DNA from: Hansschlegelia zhihuaiae
GTDB taxonomy: Bacteria; Pseudomonadota; Alphaproteobacteria; Rhizobiales; Methylopilaceae
DNA length: 35,955 nt
Direction of reading: 5' to 3'
Assembly: GCF_004103825.1 (NCBI RefSeq)
Contig: NZ_RYFI01000011.1
Coordinates: 80,558 to 116,512, forward strand
Below the pieces are notes generated by a model. The model ran no database searches. It saw only the letters and a program-made list of their open reading frames with translations, and had not been told where the DNA came from. Positions 1-7,303 of the stretch are shown here, in pieces. Position numbers and translations under genes: made by a program. How positions within the stretch are numbered: position 1 is the first letter of the stretch; every line of letters begins with the position of its first letter.

Positions 1-31
1 CCTTACCCTCTCCCACAAGGGGAGAGGGGGG
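1..31. repeat. GC-rich palindromic intergenic repeat, partial
   Basis: A C-rich arm followed by a G-rich arm (CCCTCTCC ... GGAGAGGG around a short ACAA loop) opens the window. The same pattern recurs near 8471, 8571, 10673 and 10744, so this is one member of a dispersed family. It lies just upstream of the oxidase gene and is cut by the window edge. Confidence 0.6.
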
Positions 32-68
32 CTTCGACCTCGCGCGTTTCTCCGGATCGGATCGCGCC

Positions 69-2606
69 ATGACCGCGCCCCGCGCCCCCTCCCCGCAGGA
101 TGACCCCGAGCACCGCAAGGCGCAGGAGGAGCGGCTCGAGAAAACCTGGGAGACCCCGTCCGGCTTCCGCTACTGGTCGGCGGTCAACAATTCCGAGGTC
201 GGGATCTGGTACACCGCGACCTCGCTCGCCTTCTTCCTGTTCGCGGGCGTGCTCGGGCTGATGATCCGCACGCAACTCGCGGTCCCCGAGAACGATTTCC
301 TGTCCGCGACCTTCTACAATCAGGTCTTCACGCTGCACGGCACGGCGATGATGTTCCTGTTCGCGGTGCCGATCTTCGAGGCGGTGGCGATCGTCATCCT
401 GCCCGAGATGCTCGGCGCGCGGGACCTGCCCTTTCCGCGGCTCTCGGCCTTCGGTTACTGGTCGTTCCTGCTCGGCGGCGTGTTCGTCTGCGGCTCGATC
501 TTCTTCAACGCCGCGCCGGACGGCGGCTGGTTCATGTACCCGCCGCTGACGACCGACGAGAAGCAGACCGGCATCGGGGCCGACGTCTGGCTGTTGGGCC
601 TCTCCTTCATCGAGGTGGCGTCGATCGCCGCCGCCGTCGAGCTCATCGTCGGCACGCTGAAGTGCCGGCCGCCCGGCATGCGCATCAACCTGATGCCGCT
701 CTACGCCTGGTACGTGCTGGTGGTCGCCGGCATGATCCTGTTCGCGTTCCCGCCGCTGATCGCGGGCGACATCCTGTTCGAGCTCGAGAGGATGTTCGAC
801 TGGCCGTTCTTCGACCCGAAGCGCGGCGGCGACCCGCTGCTCTGGCAGCACCTGTTCTGGATCTTCGGCCACCCCGAGGTCTACATCGTCTTCCTGCCCG
901 CGATCGCGCTGCTCGCGATGATCGTCCCGACTTTCGCTCGGCGACCGATCCTCGGCTATTCCTGGATCGTGCTGGCCGCGGTCGGCACCGGCTTCCTGTC
1001 GTTCGGCCTGTGGGTCCACCACATGTTCACGACCGGCCTGCCCGCGATCTCGCTCGCCTTCTTCTCCGCGGCCTCGGAAGCCGTCGCGATCCCGACCGGC
1101 GTGCAGATCTTCGTCTTTCTTGCGACGATCCTGGCGGGCAGCGTCGTCTTTTCGGTGCCGATGCTGTTCGCGATCGGCGCGCTCGGCATCTTCGTGTTCG
1201 GCGGGCTGACCGGCGTGATGGTCGCGCTCGCGCCCTTCGACTGGCAGGCCCACGACAGCTATTTCGTCGTCGCCCACCTGCACTACACGCTGGTCGGCGG
1301 CATGTTTTTCCCGCTGATGGCCGGCCTCTACTACTTCTATCCCTTCGCCTGCGATCGGAAGCTCTCCGACCGGCTCGGAAAATGGGCGTTCTGGCTGATG
1401 TTCGTCGGCTTCAACGTCACCTTCCTGCCGATGCACATCACGGGGCTCCGCGGCATGCCGCGGCGCGTCTTCACCTATGCGGAAGGGCTCGGTTTCGACA
1501 CGCTCAACATGGTCTCGACCGTCGGCGCTTTCGTATTCGCCGCGGGCGTCCTCGTCATCGCCTGGGACGTGCTACGGCCGAAATCGAAGGAGCCCTACGC
1601 TGCGCGGAATTGCTGGAACGCCGGCACCCTCGAATGGCTGTCCGAAAACCCCGGCCGCGACTGGGGCGTGCGCACGGTGCCGATCGTCTCGACGCGCTAT
1701 CCACTGTGGCAGCAGCCGAACTTCATGCGCGACTATGACGAGGGGCGGTTCTACCTGCCGGACGCCGAGGAAGGGAAACGCGAGACCCTGATCACCTCGG
1801 TGCTCGACGCCCGGCCGATCCAGTGCCTGCGCGTGCCCGGCAACACCTTCATGACGATGGGCGCGGCGTTCCTGACCGGCGGGGCCTTCATCGCCGCGAC
1901 GTTCTACGCCTGGACGCTGACGATCCTGTTCTCGATCGCGGCGCTGGCCTCGATCCTGGTCTGGCTGTGGCGCGGCACGGCGCTGATCCCGGAGAAGAAG
2001 GAGAAGGACGTCGGCCTCGGCCTCAAGCTGCCGCTCTACGTCTCGGGCCCGGACTCGGTCGGCTGGTGGGCGATGTTCATCACAATGGTCGGCGACATGT
2101 CGGCCTTCGCCAGCCTGATCTTCGGCTATTTCTTCTACTGGACGATCCATGCGACAGGCTTCCCGCCTCCGAACGCCGCGGGCCCCGGGCTGCTGTGGCC
2201 CGGCGTCGCGCTCGCGCTCACCGTCGCGGCCTGGGGCGCGATGCTGGCAGGCCGGAAGGCGAATGCGGCGGACAAGCCATACGCCCTACGCTTCTGGCTT
2301 CTAGCCGCGACGGCGCTCGCGGTCGGCGGCGGCGCGGCGCTGCTCTGGGGGCCGCACGCCACGGGCCTCGACCCGACCTCCCACGTCTATCCCGCGACCG
2401 TCTGGGTCGTCGCGATCTGGACCGCGGCCCATGTCGGCGTCGGGGTGATCATGACGCTCTACTGCCTGGCGCGCTCGATCGGCCGGAAGCTCACGGCCGA
2501 GCACGACATCGACATCCACAACGTCGTGCTGTTCTGGCACTTCGCGCTCGTCACCATGGTCGTGACGGTCGCGGTGCTGGCCCTGTTCCCGCTGGCGGTG
2601 AAGTGA
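69..2606 (+). CDS. ctaD: Cytochrome c oxidase, fused subunits I and III
   Basis: This inner-membrane terminal oxidase reduces oxygen with electrons from cytochrome c and pumps protons. Residues about 35-510 are the haem-copper subunit I. Visible ligands are His90 (low-spin haem), His268 with Tyr272 in the GHPEVY motif, His317-His318 (CuB), and His403 and His405 in AHLHY. Residues about 590-845 are a multi-helix subunit III with the HNVVLFWHF motif near the end. At 845 aa it matches I+III fusions of the caa3 type and is too long for subunit I alone. Against the usual A-type signature, the K-channel lysine in IPTGVK is Gln346. The D-channel aspartate is kept (Asp119), but its two partner asparagines read Ile108 and Ser126. 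A subunit II gene is expected just upstream, outside the window. The ATG at 69 follows a repeat, and the next genes run on the same strand. Confidence 0.94.
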   Translation: MTAPRAPSPQDDPEHRKAQEERLEKTWETPSGFRYWSAVNNSEVGIWYTATSLAFFLFAGVLGLMIRTQLAVPENDFLSATFYNQVFTLHGTAMMFLFAVPIFEAVAIVILPEMLGARDLPFPRLSAFGYWSFLLGGVFVCGSIFFNAAPDGGWFMYPPLTTDEKQTGIGADVWLLGLSFIEVASIAAAVELIVGTLKCRPPGMRINLMPLYAWYVLVVAGMILFAFPPLIAGDILFELERMFDWPFFDPKRGGDPLLWQHLFWIFGHPEVYIVFLPAIALLAMIVPTFARRPILGYSWIVLAAVGTGFLSFGLWVHHMFTTGLPAISLAFFSAASEAVAIPTGVQIFVFLATILAGSVVFSVPMLFAIGALGIFVFGGLTGVMVALAPFDWQAHDSYFVVAHLHYTLVGGMFFPLMAGLYYFYPFACDRKLSDRLGKWAFWLMFVGFNVTFLPMHITGLRGMPRRVFTYAEGLGFDTLNMVSTVGAFVFAAGVLVIAWDVLRPKSKEPYAARNCWNAGTLEWLSENPGRDWGVRTVPIVSTRYPLWQQPNFMRDYDEGRFYLPDAEEGKRETLITSVLDARPIQCLRVPGNTFMTMGAAFLTGGAFIAATFYAWTLTILFSIAALASILVWLWRGTALIPEKKEKDVGLGLKLPLYVSGPDSVGWWAMFITMVGDMSAFASLIFGYFFYWTIHATGFPPPNAAGPGLLWPGVALALTVAAWGAMLAGRKANAADKPYALRFWLLAATALAVGGGAALLWGPHATGLDPTSHVYPATVWVVAIWTAAHVGVGVIMTLYCLARSIGRKLTAEHDIDIHNVVLFWHFALVTMVVTVAVLALFPLAVK

Positions 2607-2697
2607 TGGGCGCGGAGAAGACAGCCGTCATCCCGGACGACGCTGAGCGCCGAGCCGGGTTCATCAGCCGGATCGTGCGTGGGCGGCGAGACGTCCA

Positions 2698-2811
2698 TGT
2701 CCCGGCCTTGAGCCGGGACCCATTCTGCGTGGCGGCCGCAATGCGATCGCTAACGGCGCCACGAATCCATCTGCGCGCCGAGGTGATGGGTCCCGGCTCA
2801 AGGCCGGGACA
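2698..2811. repeat. Long inverted repeat with 25-nt exact arms
   Basis: Arm 2698-2722 and arm 2787-2811 are exact reverse complements over 25 nt, separated by 64 nt. Each arm is itself palindromic (CCGGC-ttga-GCCGG core). It lies in the 235-bp gap between the oxidase gene and the next operon gene. No gene is seen in this gap. It could fold in the mRNA and modulate expression of the downstream genes. Confidence 0.8.
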
Positions 2812-2841
2812 TAAGGGCGGCGCGACAGAGAGGCGCCGCCG

Positions 2842-3237
2842 ATGATCGCCTCGACCCGCGCCAACCTCGTCACCCTGATCACCGCTCCGACCGTCTGGGC
2901 CGTGCATTTCCTCGTCTGTTATGTCGCGGCCGCGACCCACTGCGCCAAGGCGATGGCGGACGCCCGGGTCTTCACCGGCGCGGAGTGGCCGGACATCACC
3001 CTCGCGCGCTTCGTCATCGCGGCGGCCACCGTCGTGGCGCTCGCCGCCATCGCACTGTCGAGTCGGCAGGCCTGGGGCCATTGGGCCCATGGCGACGCCG
3101 AACCGCCCTACGACGACGCGACCTTCGACGACCGCCAGCAGTTCCTGGGCTTCGCCACCATCCTGCTCTGCGGCCTGTCCTTCGTCGGCGTGATCTTCGT
3201 TGCGCTGCCGGCGCTGTTCATCGGGGACTGCCGGTGA
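2842..3237 (+). CDS. Small membrane protein of the oxidase cluster, unknown function
   Basis: The product is 131 aa with three likely membrane helices: about residues 10-32, 54-75 and 105-127. A charged, Asp-rich loop lies between helices two and three. I do not recognise a named family. Two cysteines occur near the first helix (Cys26 and Cys34), with a His at 33, and a third cysteine sits two residues from the C-terminus (Cys130). Its stop codon overlaps the GTG start of the CtaG gene, so the two are very probably translated together. This position, between the catalytic subunit and an assembly factor, suggests a small accessory subunit or assembly helper of the oxidase. That role is inferred from context only. 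Confidence 0.8.
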   Translation: MIASTRANLVTLITAPTVWAVHFLVCYVAAATHCAKAMADARVFTGAEWPDITLARFVIAAATVVALAAIALSSRQAWGHWAHGDAEPPYDDATFDDRQQFLGFATILLCGLSFVGVIFVALPALFIGDCR

Positions 3238-3878
3238 GCCGGCCTGCGCTCCTCGCGCTCGGCCTCGCGGCGCTGGCGCTCGCCTGGACGCCCTGGACGG
3301 GCGCCGTCCTCGGGCACGGCTTCACGGCCCACATGGCGCGCCACATGACCGTGGTGGCGGTCGCAGCTCCGCTGATCGCGCTCGGGCTCGCGGGCGGGCG
3401 GTTCGACCCGTCCGCCCGCCACCCCCTGCTGTTCGCAGCCGTTCCGGCTTCGCTGATCGAACTCTTCGTGGTTTGGGGCTGGCACGCGCCGGCGGCCCAC
3501 GACCTCGCGCGTTCGGAAACCACCGCTTATCTCGCCGAGCAGGCCTCGTTCCTTATCGCCGGGCTCTGGGTCTGGCTCGCCTGCTTCGGCCATTCCGCGG
3601 TGGACAGGACGCGCCGCGCGGCCGAGGGCGCGGTCGCGATGCTGCTCACCTCGATCCACATGACGCTGCTTGGCGCGCTGCTGGCGATGAGCGTCCGCCC
3701 GCTCTACGCCGCCCATCATGCCGGCCACGGCTCGATGGCGCTCGACGACCAGCATCTCGGCGGGATCGTGATGCTCATGGTCGGCGGCGCGGTCTATCTC
3801 GCCGGCGGCGTCGCGCTCGTCGCGCGGCTGCTGAAAGGTCACGACGCCGGCGCCCCGCAAGGGAGCCCGGCCCCATGA
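3234..3878 (+). CDS. ctaG: Cytochrome c oxidase assembly factor, CtaG (caa3) family
   Basis: The product is a polytopic membrane protein of 214 aa. It has the His-rich first segment typical of Caa3_CtaG proteins (AHMARHM followed by a small-residue helix containing APLIALG), a WGWHAP motif, and a conserved loop ending HHAGHGSMALDDQHLGGI. The family is linked to assembly of the copper site of haem-copper oxidases, which fits the neighbouring genes. I place the start at the GTG at 3234, which overlaps the upstream TGA. An in-frame opening continues upstream, but that part is a shadow of the preceding gene. The 3' end overlaps the next ATG by 4 nt (ATGA), which implies translational coupling. 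This is the membrane CtaG type (Pfam Caa3_CtaG), not the Cox11 type that shares the name. Confidence 0.87.
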   Translation: MSRPALLALGLAALALAWTPWTGAVLGHGFTAHMARHMTVVAVAAPLIALGLAGGRFDPSARHPLLFAAVPASLIELFVVWGWHAPAAHDLARSETTAYLAEQASFLIAGLWVWLACFGHSAVDRTRRAAEGAVAMLLTSIHMTLLGALLAMSVRPLYAAHHAGHGSMALDDQHLGGIVMLMVGGAVYLAGGVALVARLLKGHDAGAPQGSPAP

Positions 3879-5023
3879 AAGGCTGGAGCTTCACCCTCCG
3901 CATCACGCCCCTGCGCACGGGCATCGCGGCCGCCGCCGCCGTCGCGGGCGGGCTCGCTTTCGGCTGGTCCGGCCTGTTCAACGTCGCGGCGACCACGGGG
4001 CACTGGCCGGTCACCGACTGGTTCCTGCACTTCGTGATGATCAACTCGGTGAAGACCCATTCGCTGTCCGTCGAGACGCCAGAGAACCTCGACGATCCGG
4101 CGCTGGTCGCGCGCGGAGCCGGTCACTACGCCGCCGGCTGCGCCGGCTGCCACGGCGCGCCGGGACGGCCGCGTTCGCCGGTGATCCGCGAGATGGTGCC
4201 GACCGCCCCGGACCTCGAGCCGAAGGTCGCGACATGGGAGCCCAAGCACCTGTTCTGGATCGTCAAGAACGGCGTGAAATATGCCGGCATGCCGGCCTGG
4301 GTCGCGGCCGAGGAGCGCGAGGACGAGGCCTGGGCCGTCGCGGCCTTCCTGCTGAAACTGCCGGGCATGCCTCCGGAGCAGTACCGGTCCCTCGCCTTCG
4401 GGGCCGAGAATGATGGGACCGCCAATGCGCTGAACGCCGTGAAGCCGGAGCCCGGCGCATCCGGTCCCCGCGAAGACGTGCTGGCCGACTGCGCGCGCTG
4501 CCACGGCCGAGACGGCGCAGGCCGCGACAACGCCGCCTTCCCGGTGATCGCCGGCCAAAGCGAGACCTATCTCCTCGACGCGCTGAACGCCTATGCGAAG
4601 GTCGAGCGCAAGAGCGGCATGATGGCGACCGCCGCCGCCCGTCTGCCCGACGAAGAGCTCCGTGCGCTCGCGGCGCATTACGCGGCGCAGAAGCCCGCAG
4701 CCGCCAAGGGCGCGCCGCCTGCCGATCCAGCGCTCGTGGCCGCCGGCGAGAAGATCGCCCGGGAAGGCGTGCGGGAGACGGGCACGCCGGCGTGCGCGGC
4801 CTGCCACGGCCCCTCGCCCGCCGCCCGCAACCCGGCCTATCCGAGCCTCGCGGGCCAGCATGCGTCCTATCTCGAGAGCCAGCTCCAGCTCTGGGAGAAG
4901 GAGCATGACTCCCGCGGCGGCGGGCCGTTCCGCGAGATCATGCGCAAGATCGCCTTCAACATGTCCGAGCACGACATCAAAGCGGTCGCGGCCTATTACG
5001 CCTCGCTGCCGCCGGGCAAGTGA
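3875..5023 (+). CDS. Membrane-anchored tri-haem cytochrome c
   Basis: The protein has 382 aa with an N-terminal membrane helix (about residues 14-36), then three class-I c-type haem domains. Haem motifs are CAGCH at 89-93, CARCH at 206-210 and CAACH at 307-311. Candidate axial methionines follow each motif (GMP near 139, MMATAAARL near 249, NMSEHD near 362). The last two domains resemble each other, with AGQ..(T/S)YL downstream of the haem site, and form a c4-like di-haem unit. The first domain resembles single-haem cytochromes. The start at 3875 overlaps the ctaG stop (ATGA). It is the last gene of the run and converges on maiA. The likely role is to carry electrons into the fused oxidase at the periplasmic face. 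That partner is inferred from the operon, and a dehydrogenase partner elsewhere is possible. Confidence 0.88.
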   Translation: MKGWSFTLRITPLRTGIAAAAAVAGGLAFGWSGLFNVAATTGHWPVTDWFLHFVMINSVKTHSLSVETPENLDDPALVARGAGHYAAGCAGCHGAPGRPRSPVIREMVPTAPDLEPKVATWEPKHLFWIVKNGVKYAGMPAWVAAEEREDEAWAVAAFLLKLPGMPPEQYRSLAFGAENDGTANALNAVKPEPGASGPREDVLADCARCHGRDGAGRDNAAFPVIAGQSETYLLDALNAYAKVERKSGMMATAAARLPDEELRALAAHYAAQKPAAAKGAPPADPALVAAGEKIAREGVRETGTPACAACHGPSPAARNPAYPSLAGQHASYLESQLQLWEKEHDSRGGGPFREIMRKIAFNMSEHDIKAVAAYYASLPPGK

Positions 5024-5057
5024 GCCGCTCAAGACTGCGCTTTGGGACGGACGGCCG

Positions 5058-5071
5058 TGCGTGCTTCGAGA
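5058..5071. repeat. Partial copy of the 7156-7276 repeat
   Basis: Fourteen bases match one arm of the larger inverted repeat at 7156-7170 exactly. The copy lies in the short gap between the convergent cytochrome and maiA genes and looks like a remnant. Confidence 0.5.
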
Positions 5072-5102
5072 ATCCGAGCAATCGTGAGACGGATCCAAGC
5101 CC

Positions 5103-5768
5103 TCATCCCTTAGGCGGCGCGCCCTTCTGCTTGTAGGGATCGGCGTTGGCGAAGGCGGGAAGCGCGTTGCAGTTCGCGACGATGCGGTCGACCGTCGGGA
5201 TGTCGGGGACCGCGACGTCGAACACCTGCATGACGGCCGGGATGCTGGCGAGGCAGACATCCGCCATAGTGACCGCGTCGCCGTGGCAGAACTCGCCGGT
5301 CGCCGGGTCCTTGGAGAGCCGCGCTTCGACGGCCTGAAGCCCGGTCGTGAACCAGTGCACCTGCCAGGCCCGCCATTTGGCTGCGTCGAAGCCCTGCTCG
5401 GTCAGATAACGGCGCACCCGCGGGACGATCAGCGGATGAGTGTCGGACGCGACCATCGCGGCGATCGAACGCACGCGCGCCCGCCCCAGCGGATCGCCGG
5501 GCAGCAGCGGCGGCTCGGGCGCGATCTCCTCGAGATATTCGAGGATCGCGAGCGACTGCGTGAGCGGCGCGCCGCCGTCGGCGATCAGCGCCGGGATCGC
5601 GCCCAGCGGATTGATCTTCAGGAATTCGGGGCTGCGGTTCTCGCCGGCGTCGACGTCGACGATGCGCTCTTCGGCCTTGAGCCCCTTCAGGGCGAGCGCC
5701 ACGCGCACCCGGTAGCCGGCCGAGGTTCGCCAGTAGACGAAGAGTTCGAGCTTCGGTTGGGCGGCCAT
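5103..5768 (-). CDS. maiA: Maleylacetoacetate isomerase (zeta-class glutathione transferase)
   Basis: The 221-aa product has the usual length of the zeta-class GST family. The N-terminal thioredoxin-like domain (about residues 6-85) carries the glutathione-site segment RTSAGYRVRVAL, the NPLGAIPAL cis-proline motif and the QSLAILEYLEE helix. An all-helical C-terminal domain follows, with HPLIVPRVRRYL and the MADVCL segment. The enzyme isomerises maleylacetoacetate to fumarylacetoacetate in tyrosine and homogentisate breakdown, using glutathione. No homogentisate genes lie nearby. It is 15 nt downstream of the TIGR02588-like gene on the same strand, so it may share that transcript. Some zeta-class members act on maleylpyruvate instead, and this cannot be excluded. 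Confidence 0.85.
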   Translation of the reverse strand: MAAQPKLELFVYWRTSAGYRVRVALALKGLKAEERIVDVDAGENRSPEFLKINPLGAIPALIADGGAPLTQSLAILEYLEEIAPEPPLLPGDPLGRARVRSIAAMVASDTHPLIVPRVRRYLTEQGFDAAKWRAWQVHWFTTGLQAVEARLSKDPATGEFCHGDAVTMADVCLASIPAVMQVFDVAVPDIPTVDRIVANCNALPAFANADPYKQKGAPPKG

Positions 5769-5783
5769 CGGTTCGCTCCCGTG

Positions 5784-6200
5784 TCACGGCTTTCGGTAGG
5801 ACGTCGCCTTGAGTTCGAGCTTGGCGGAAGCGGGATCGCGCTGGAAGACCAGACCGGCCTCGCGCGACGATTTTCGCGCGATGTAGTCGAGCGTGATCTC
5901 GGCCTGCTCGAGCGTCCGGTCACCCTCGGTCAGCCGGCCGAGAACGGTGACCTCCGCTGCGGTCGTATGTCCGCGGTTCTCGGCCGTGAAGCGCACCACA
6001 TGGCCGCCTTCGGTCCGATGGACGTCCAGCACGGTCGCCACGATGACGGGCGGTCCGTCCTCATAGGTCAGCGCCTCGTGCAGCAGCATGCCGAACACTC
6101 CTGCGACGAGCGCGGCGCCGAGGGCGGCCACGACCCATTCGAGCCGCCCGACCTGCCGGGGCGGCGGTCCTTCGGTCTTGTCGTCGGACTGTTTCGCCAT
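5784..6200 (-). CDS. TIGR02588-type single-pass membrane protein, unknown function
   Basis: This is a 138-aa protein with a short charged N-terminus, one membrane helix (about residues 22-45) and a soluble domain rich in beta-strand-like segments (VIVATVLDVHRTEGGHVVRF and following). It matches my recollection of TIGR02588, a family of unknown function described as always paired with TIGR02587. The start at 6200 is the first ATG that gives this architecture and sits 8 nt after the stop of the upstream TIGR02587-like gene. The soluble part is probably periplasmic, judged from the basic N-terminal segment. It has a possible fibronectin-like or copper-chaperone-like fold, but no motif proves this. 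Confidence 0.75.
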   Translation of the reverse strand: MAKQSDDKTEGPPPRQVGRLEWVVAALGAALVAGVFGMLLHEALTYEDGPPVIVATVLDVHRTEGGHVVRFTAENRGHTTAAEVTVLGRLTEGDRTLEQAEITLDYIARKSSREAGLVFQRDPASAKLELKATSYRKP

Positions 6201-6208
6201 GATCCGCC

Positions 6209-7054
6209 CTACACGATCAGCCGCGCGAAGGCGGCGCCGATCGCCGCCGGAAAGCCGAGCACGACCAGCAGCCTCACCATCGCCGTGAAGCCGAGCTCGT
6301 CGAACCGCCCGAAGGTCCACATCATCACGAAGCACACGATCAGCGCGATCGAATAGCCGACCAGCGTGTAGCGCGCGAACACGCTCCAGCCCGGCGCGCC
6401 CTCCGGCTCGTGCGCCTCCTGGCCCGAGAACTGGAGGCTGTAGACGACGACGTGGAGCGCCGCGATCGAGACGATCGCCAAGGCGATCACGTGAAGCGGC
6501 CTCATCTCGGCCGCGATCAGGTCGACCTCCTCGGTCGGCGCGACGCTGAACGACAGGAACAGCGCGCCCGCCGTCATGAAGACGAGCTCACCCCAATACC
6601 CGCCGTCGCGCGACGCCTGGCGGTCCTCCTTGTCCTGCTGCCCGAATTGGCCTTGCGCCAGCGCGGCCCCGATGCTCGCCGGCACGGTCTCGATGACGAT
6701 CGCGCCGAGGATTTCGTCGAACGACATCATGGGCTCGATCAGGCCGAACAGCCCGAGCGTCACCGCAGAGGTCGCGAAGCCGATCGCGAAGGCCACGAAA
6801 GCGTCGCGCAAATCGTCGAGCCAGGAGGTCGTCTCCTCGAAGCCGACGAAATGCGACAGGCCGACCAGCAGCGGGATCAGCAGCGCGACGAGAACCAGCA
6901 GCCGCTCGCGATCCATGGTCGCGCCGAGCTGCCACATCTCCATGGTCATGAGGACGGGCAGAGAGAACACGACGGCGCCGCCGACCGCCCGGCCGATCCC
7001 GATCAGGAAGCCGCGCTCGATCTCGCGCGCGCTCGCCGCCTTAGACGCTGTCAC
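6209..7054 (-). CDS. TIGR02587-type multi-pass membrane protein, unknown function
   Basis: The product is about 281 aa and has seven or eight hydrophobic segments, separated by acidic loops such as GFEETTSWLDDL, EPMMSFDEIL and APTEEVDLIAAEM. The last loop keeps APTEE next to a helix, a pattern I associate with TIGR02587 membrane proteins. No transport or catalytic motif is evident. I chose the GTG at 7054 because residues further upstream are not protein-like and run into the palindromic repeat. An exact start is uncertain. It forms a compact pair with the TIGR02588-type gene 8 nt downstream. Conserved acids inside membrane segments (EETTSW, EPMMSFDE, PTEE) could bind a cation, but this is only a suggestion. 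Confidence 0.75.
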   Translation of the reverse strand: MTASKAASAREIERGFLIGIGRAVGGAVVFSLPVLMTMEMWQLGATMDRERLLVLVALLIPLLVGLSHFVGFEETTSWLDDLRDAFVAFAIGFATSAVTLGLFGLIEPMMSFDEILGAIVIETVPASIGAALAQGQFGQQDKEDRQASRDGGYWGELVFMTAGALFLSFSVAPTEEVDLIAAEMRPLHVIALAIVSIAALHVVVYSLQFSGQEAHEPEGAPGWSVFARYTLVGYSIALIVCFVMMWTFGRFDELGFTAMVRLLVVLGFPAAIGAAFARLIV

Positions 7055-7155
7055 TGATGCGACGCCATGAACGTCCTCAAATCCGCGATACGCCGCGGGC
7101 GAAGGCGAAATCGGGCGCGGACGCCTGCGGTCAAGCGGGCCGGGGGCTAAGACGC

Positions 7156-7276
7156 TGCGTGCTTCGAGACAGCGTCCTGCGGACGCCTCCTCAGCATGAG
7201 GACCGTGGAGGGAGCCAAAGCGAAGACCGTCCTCATGCTGAGGAGCGGCCCGAAGGGCCGCGTCTCGAAGCACGCA
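7156..7276. repeat. Compound inverted repeat in the promoter gap of the TIGR02587 gene
   Basis: Two nested pairs of arms are exact reverse complements. The outer pair is 7156-7170 with 7262-7276 (15 nt). The inner pair is 7187-7203 with 7229-7245 (17 nt, CCTCAGCATGAGG core). The element fills the gap between the dehydrogenase stop and the TIGR02587-type start. No transposase is present, so it looks like a non-autonomous palindromic unit of the rhizobial type. Confidence 0.78.
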
Positions 7277-7303
7277 ACACGGTCTTGCAGCTCTTCCCGA
7301 AGC

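Noticed and set aside
3-1436. Long minus-strand open frame opposite the oxidase gene
   Set aside because: It is Arg/Glu/Asp-rich with no domain and mirrors the GC third positions of the real gene; the plus-strand gene has full catalytic motifs.
7156-7276. Inverted repeat as ends of an insertion sequence
   Set aside because: Only about 30-90 nt lie between the arms, with no transposase and no visible target duplication.
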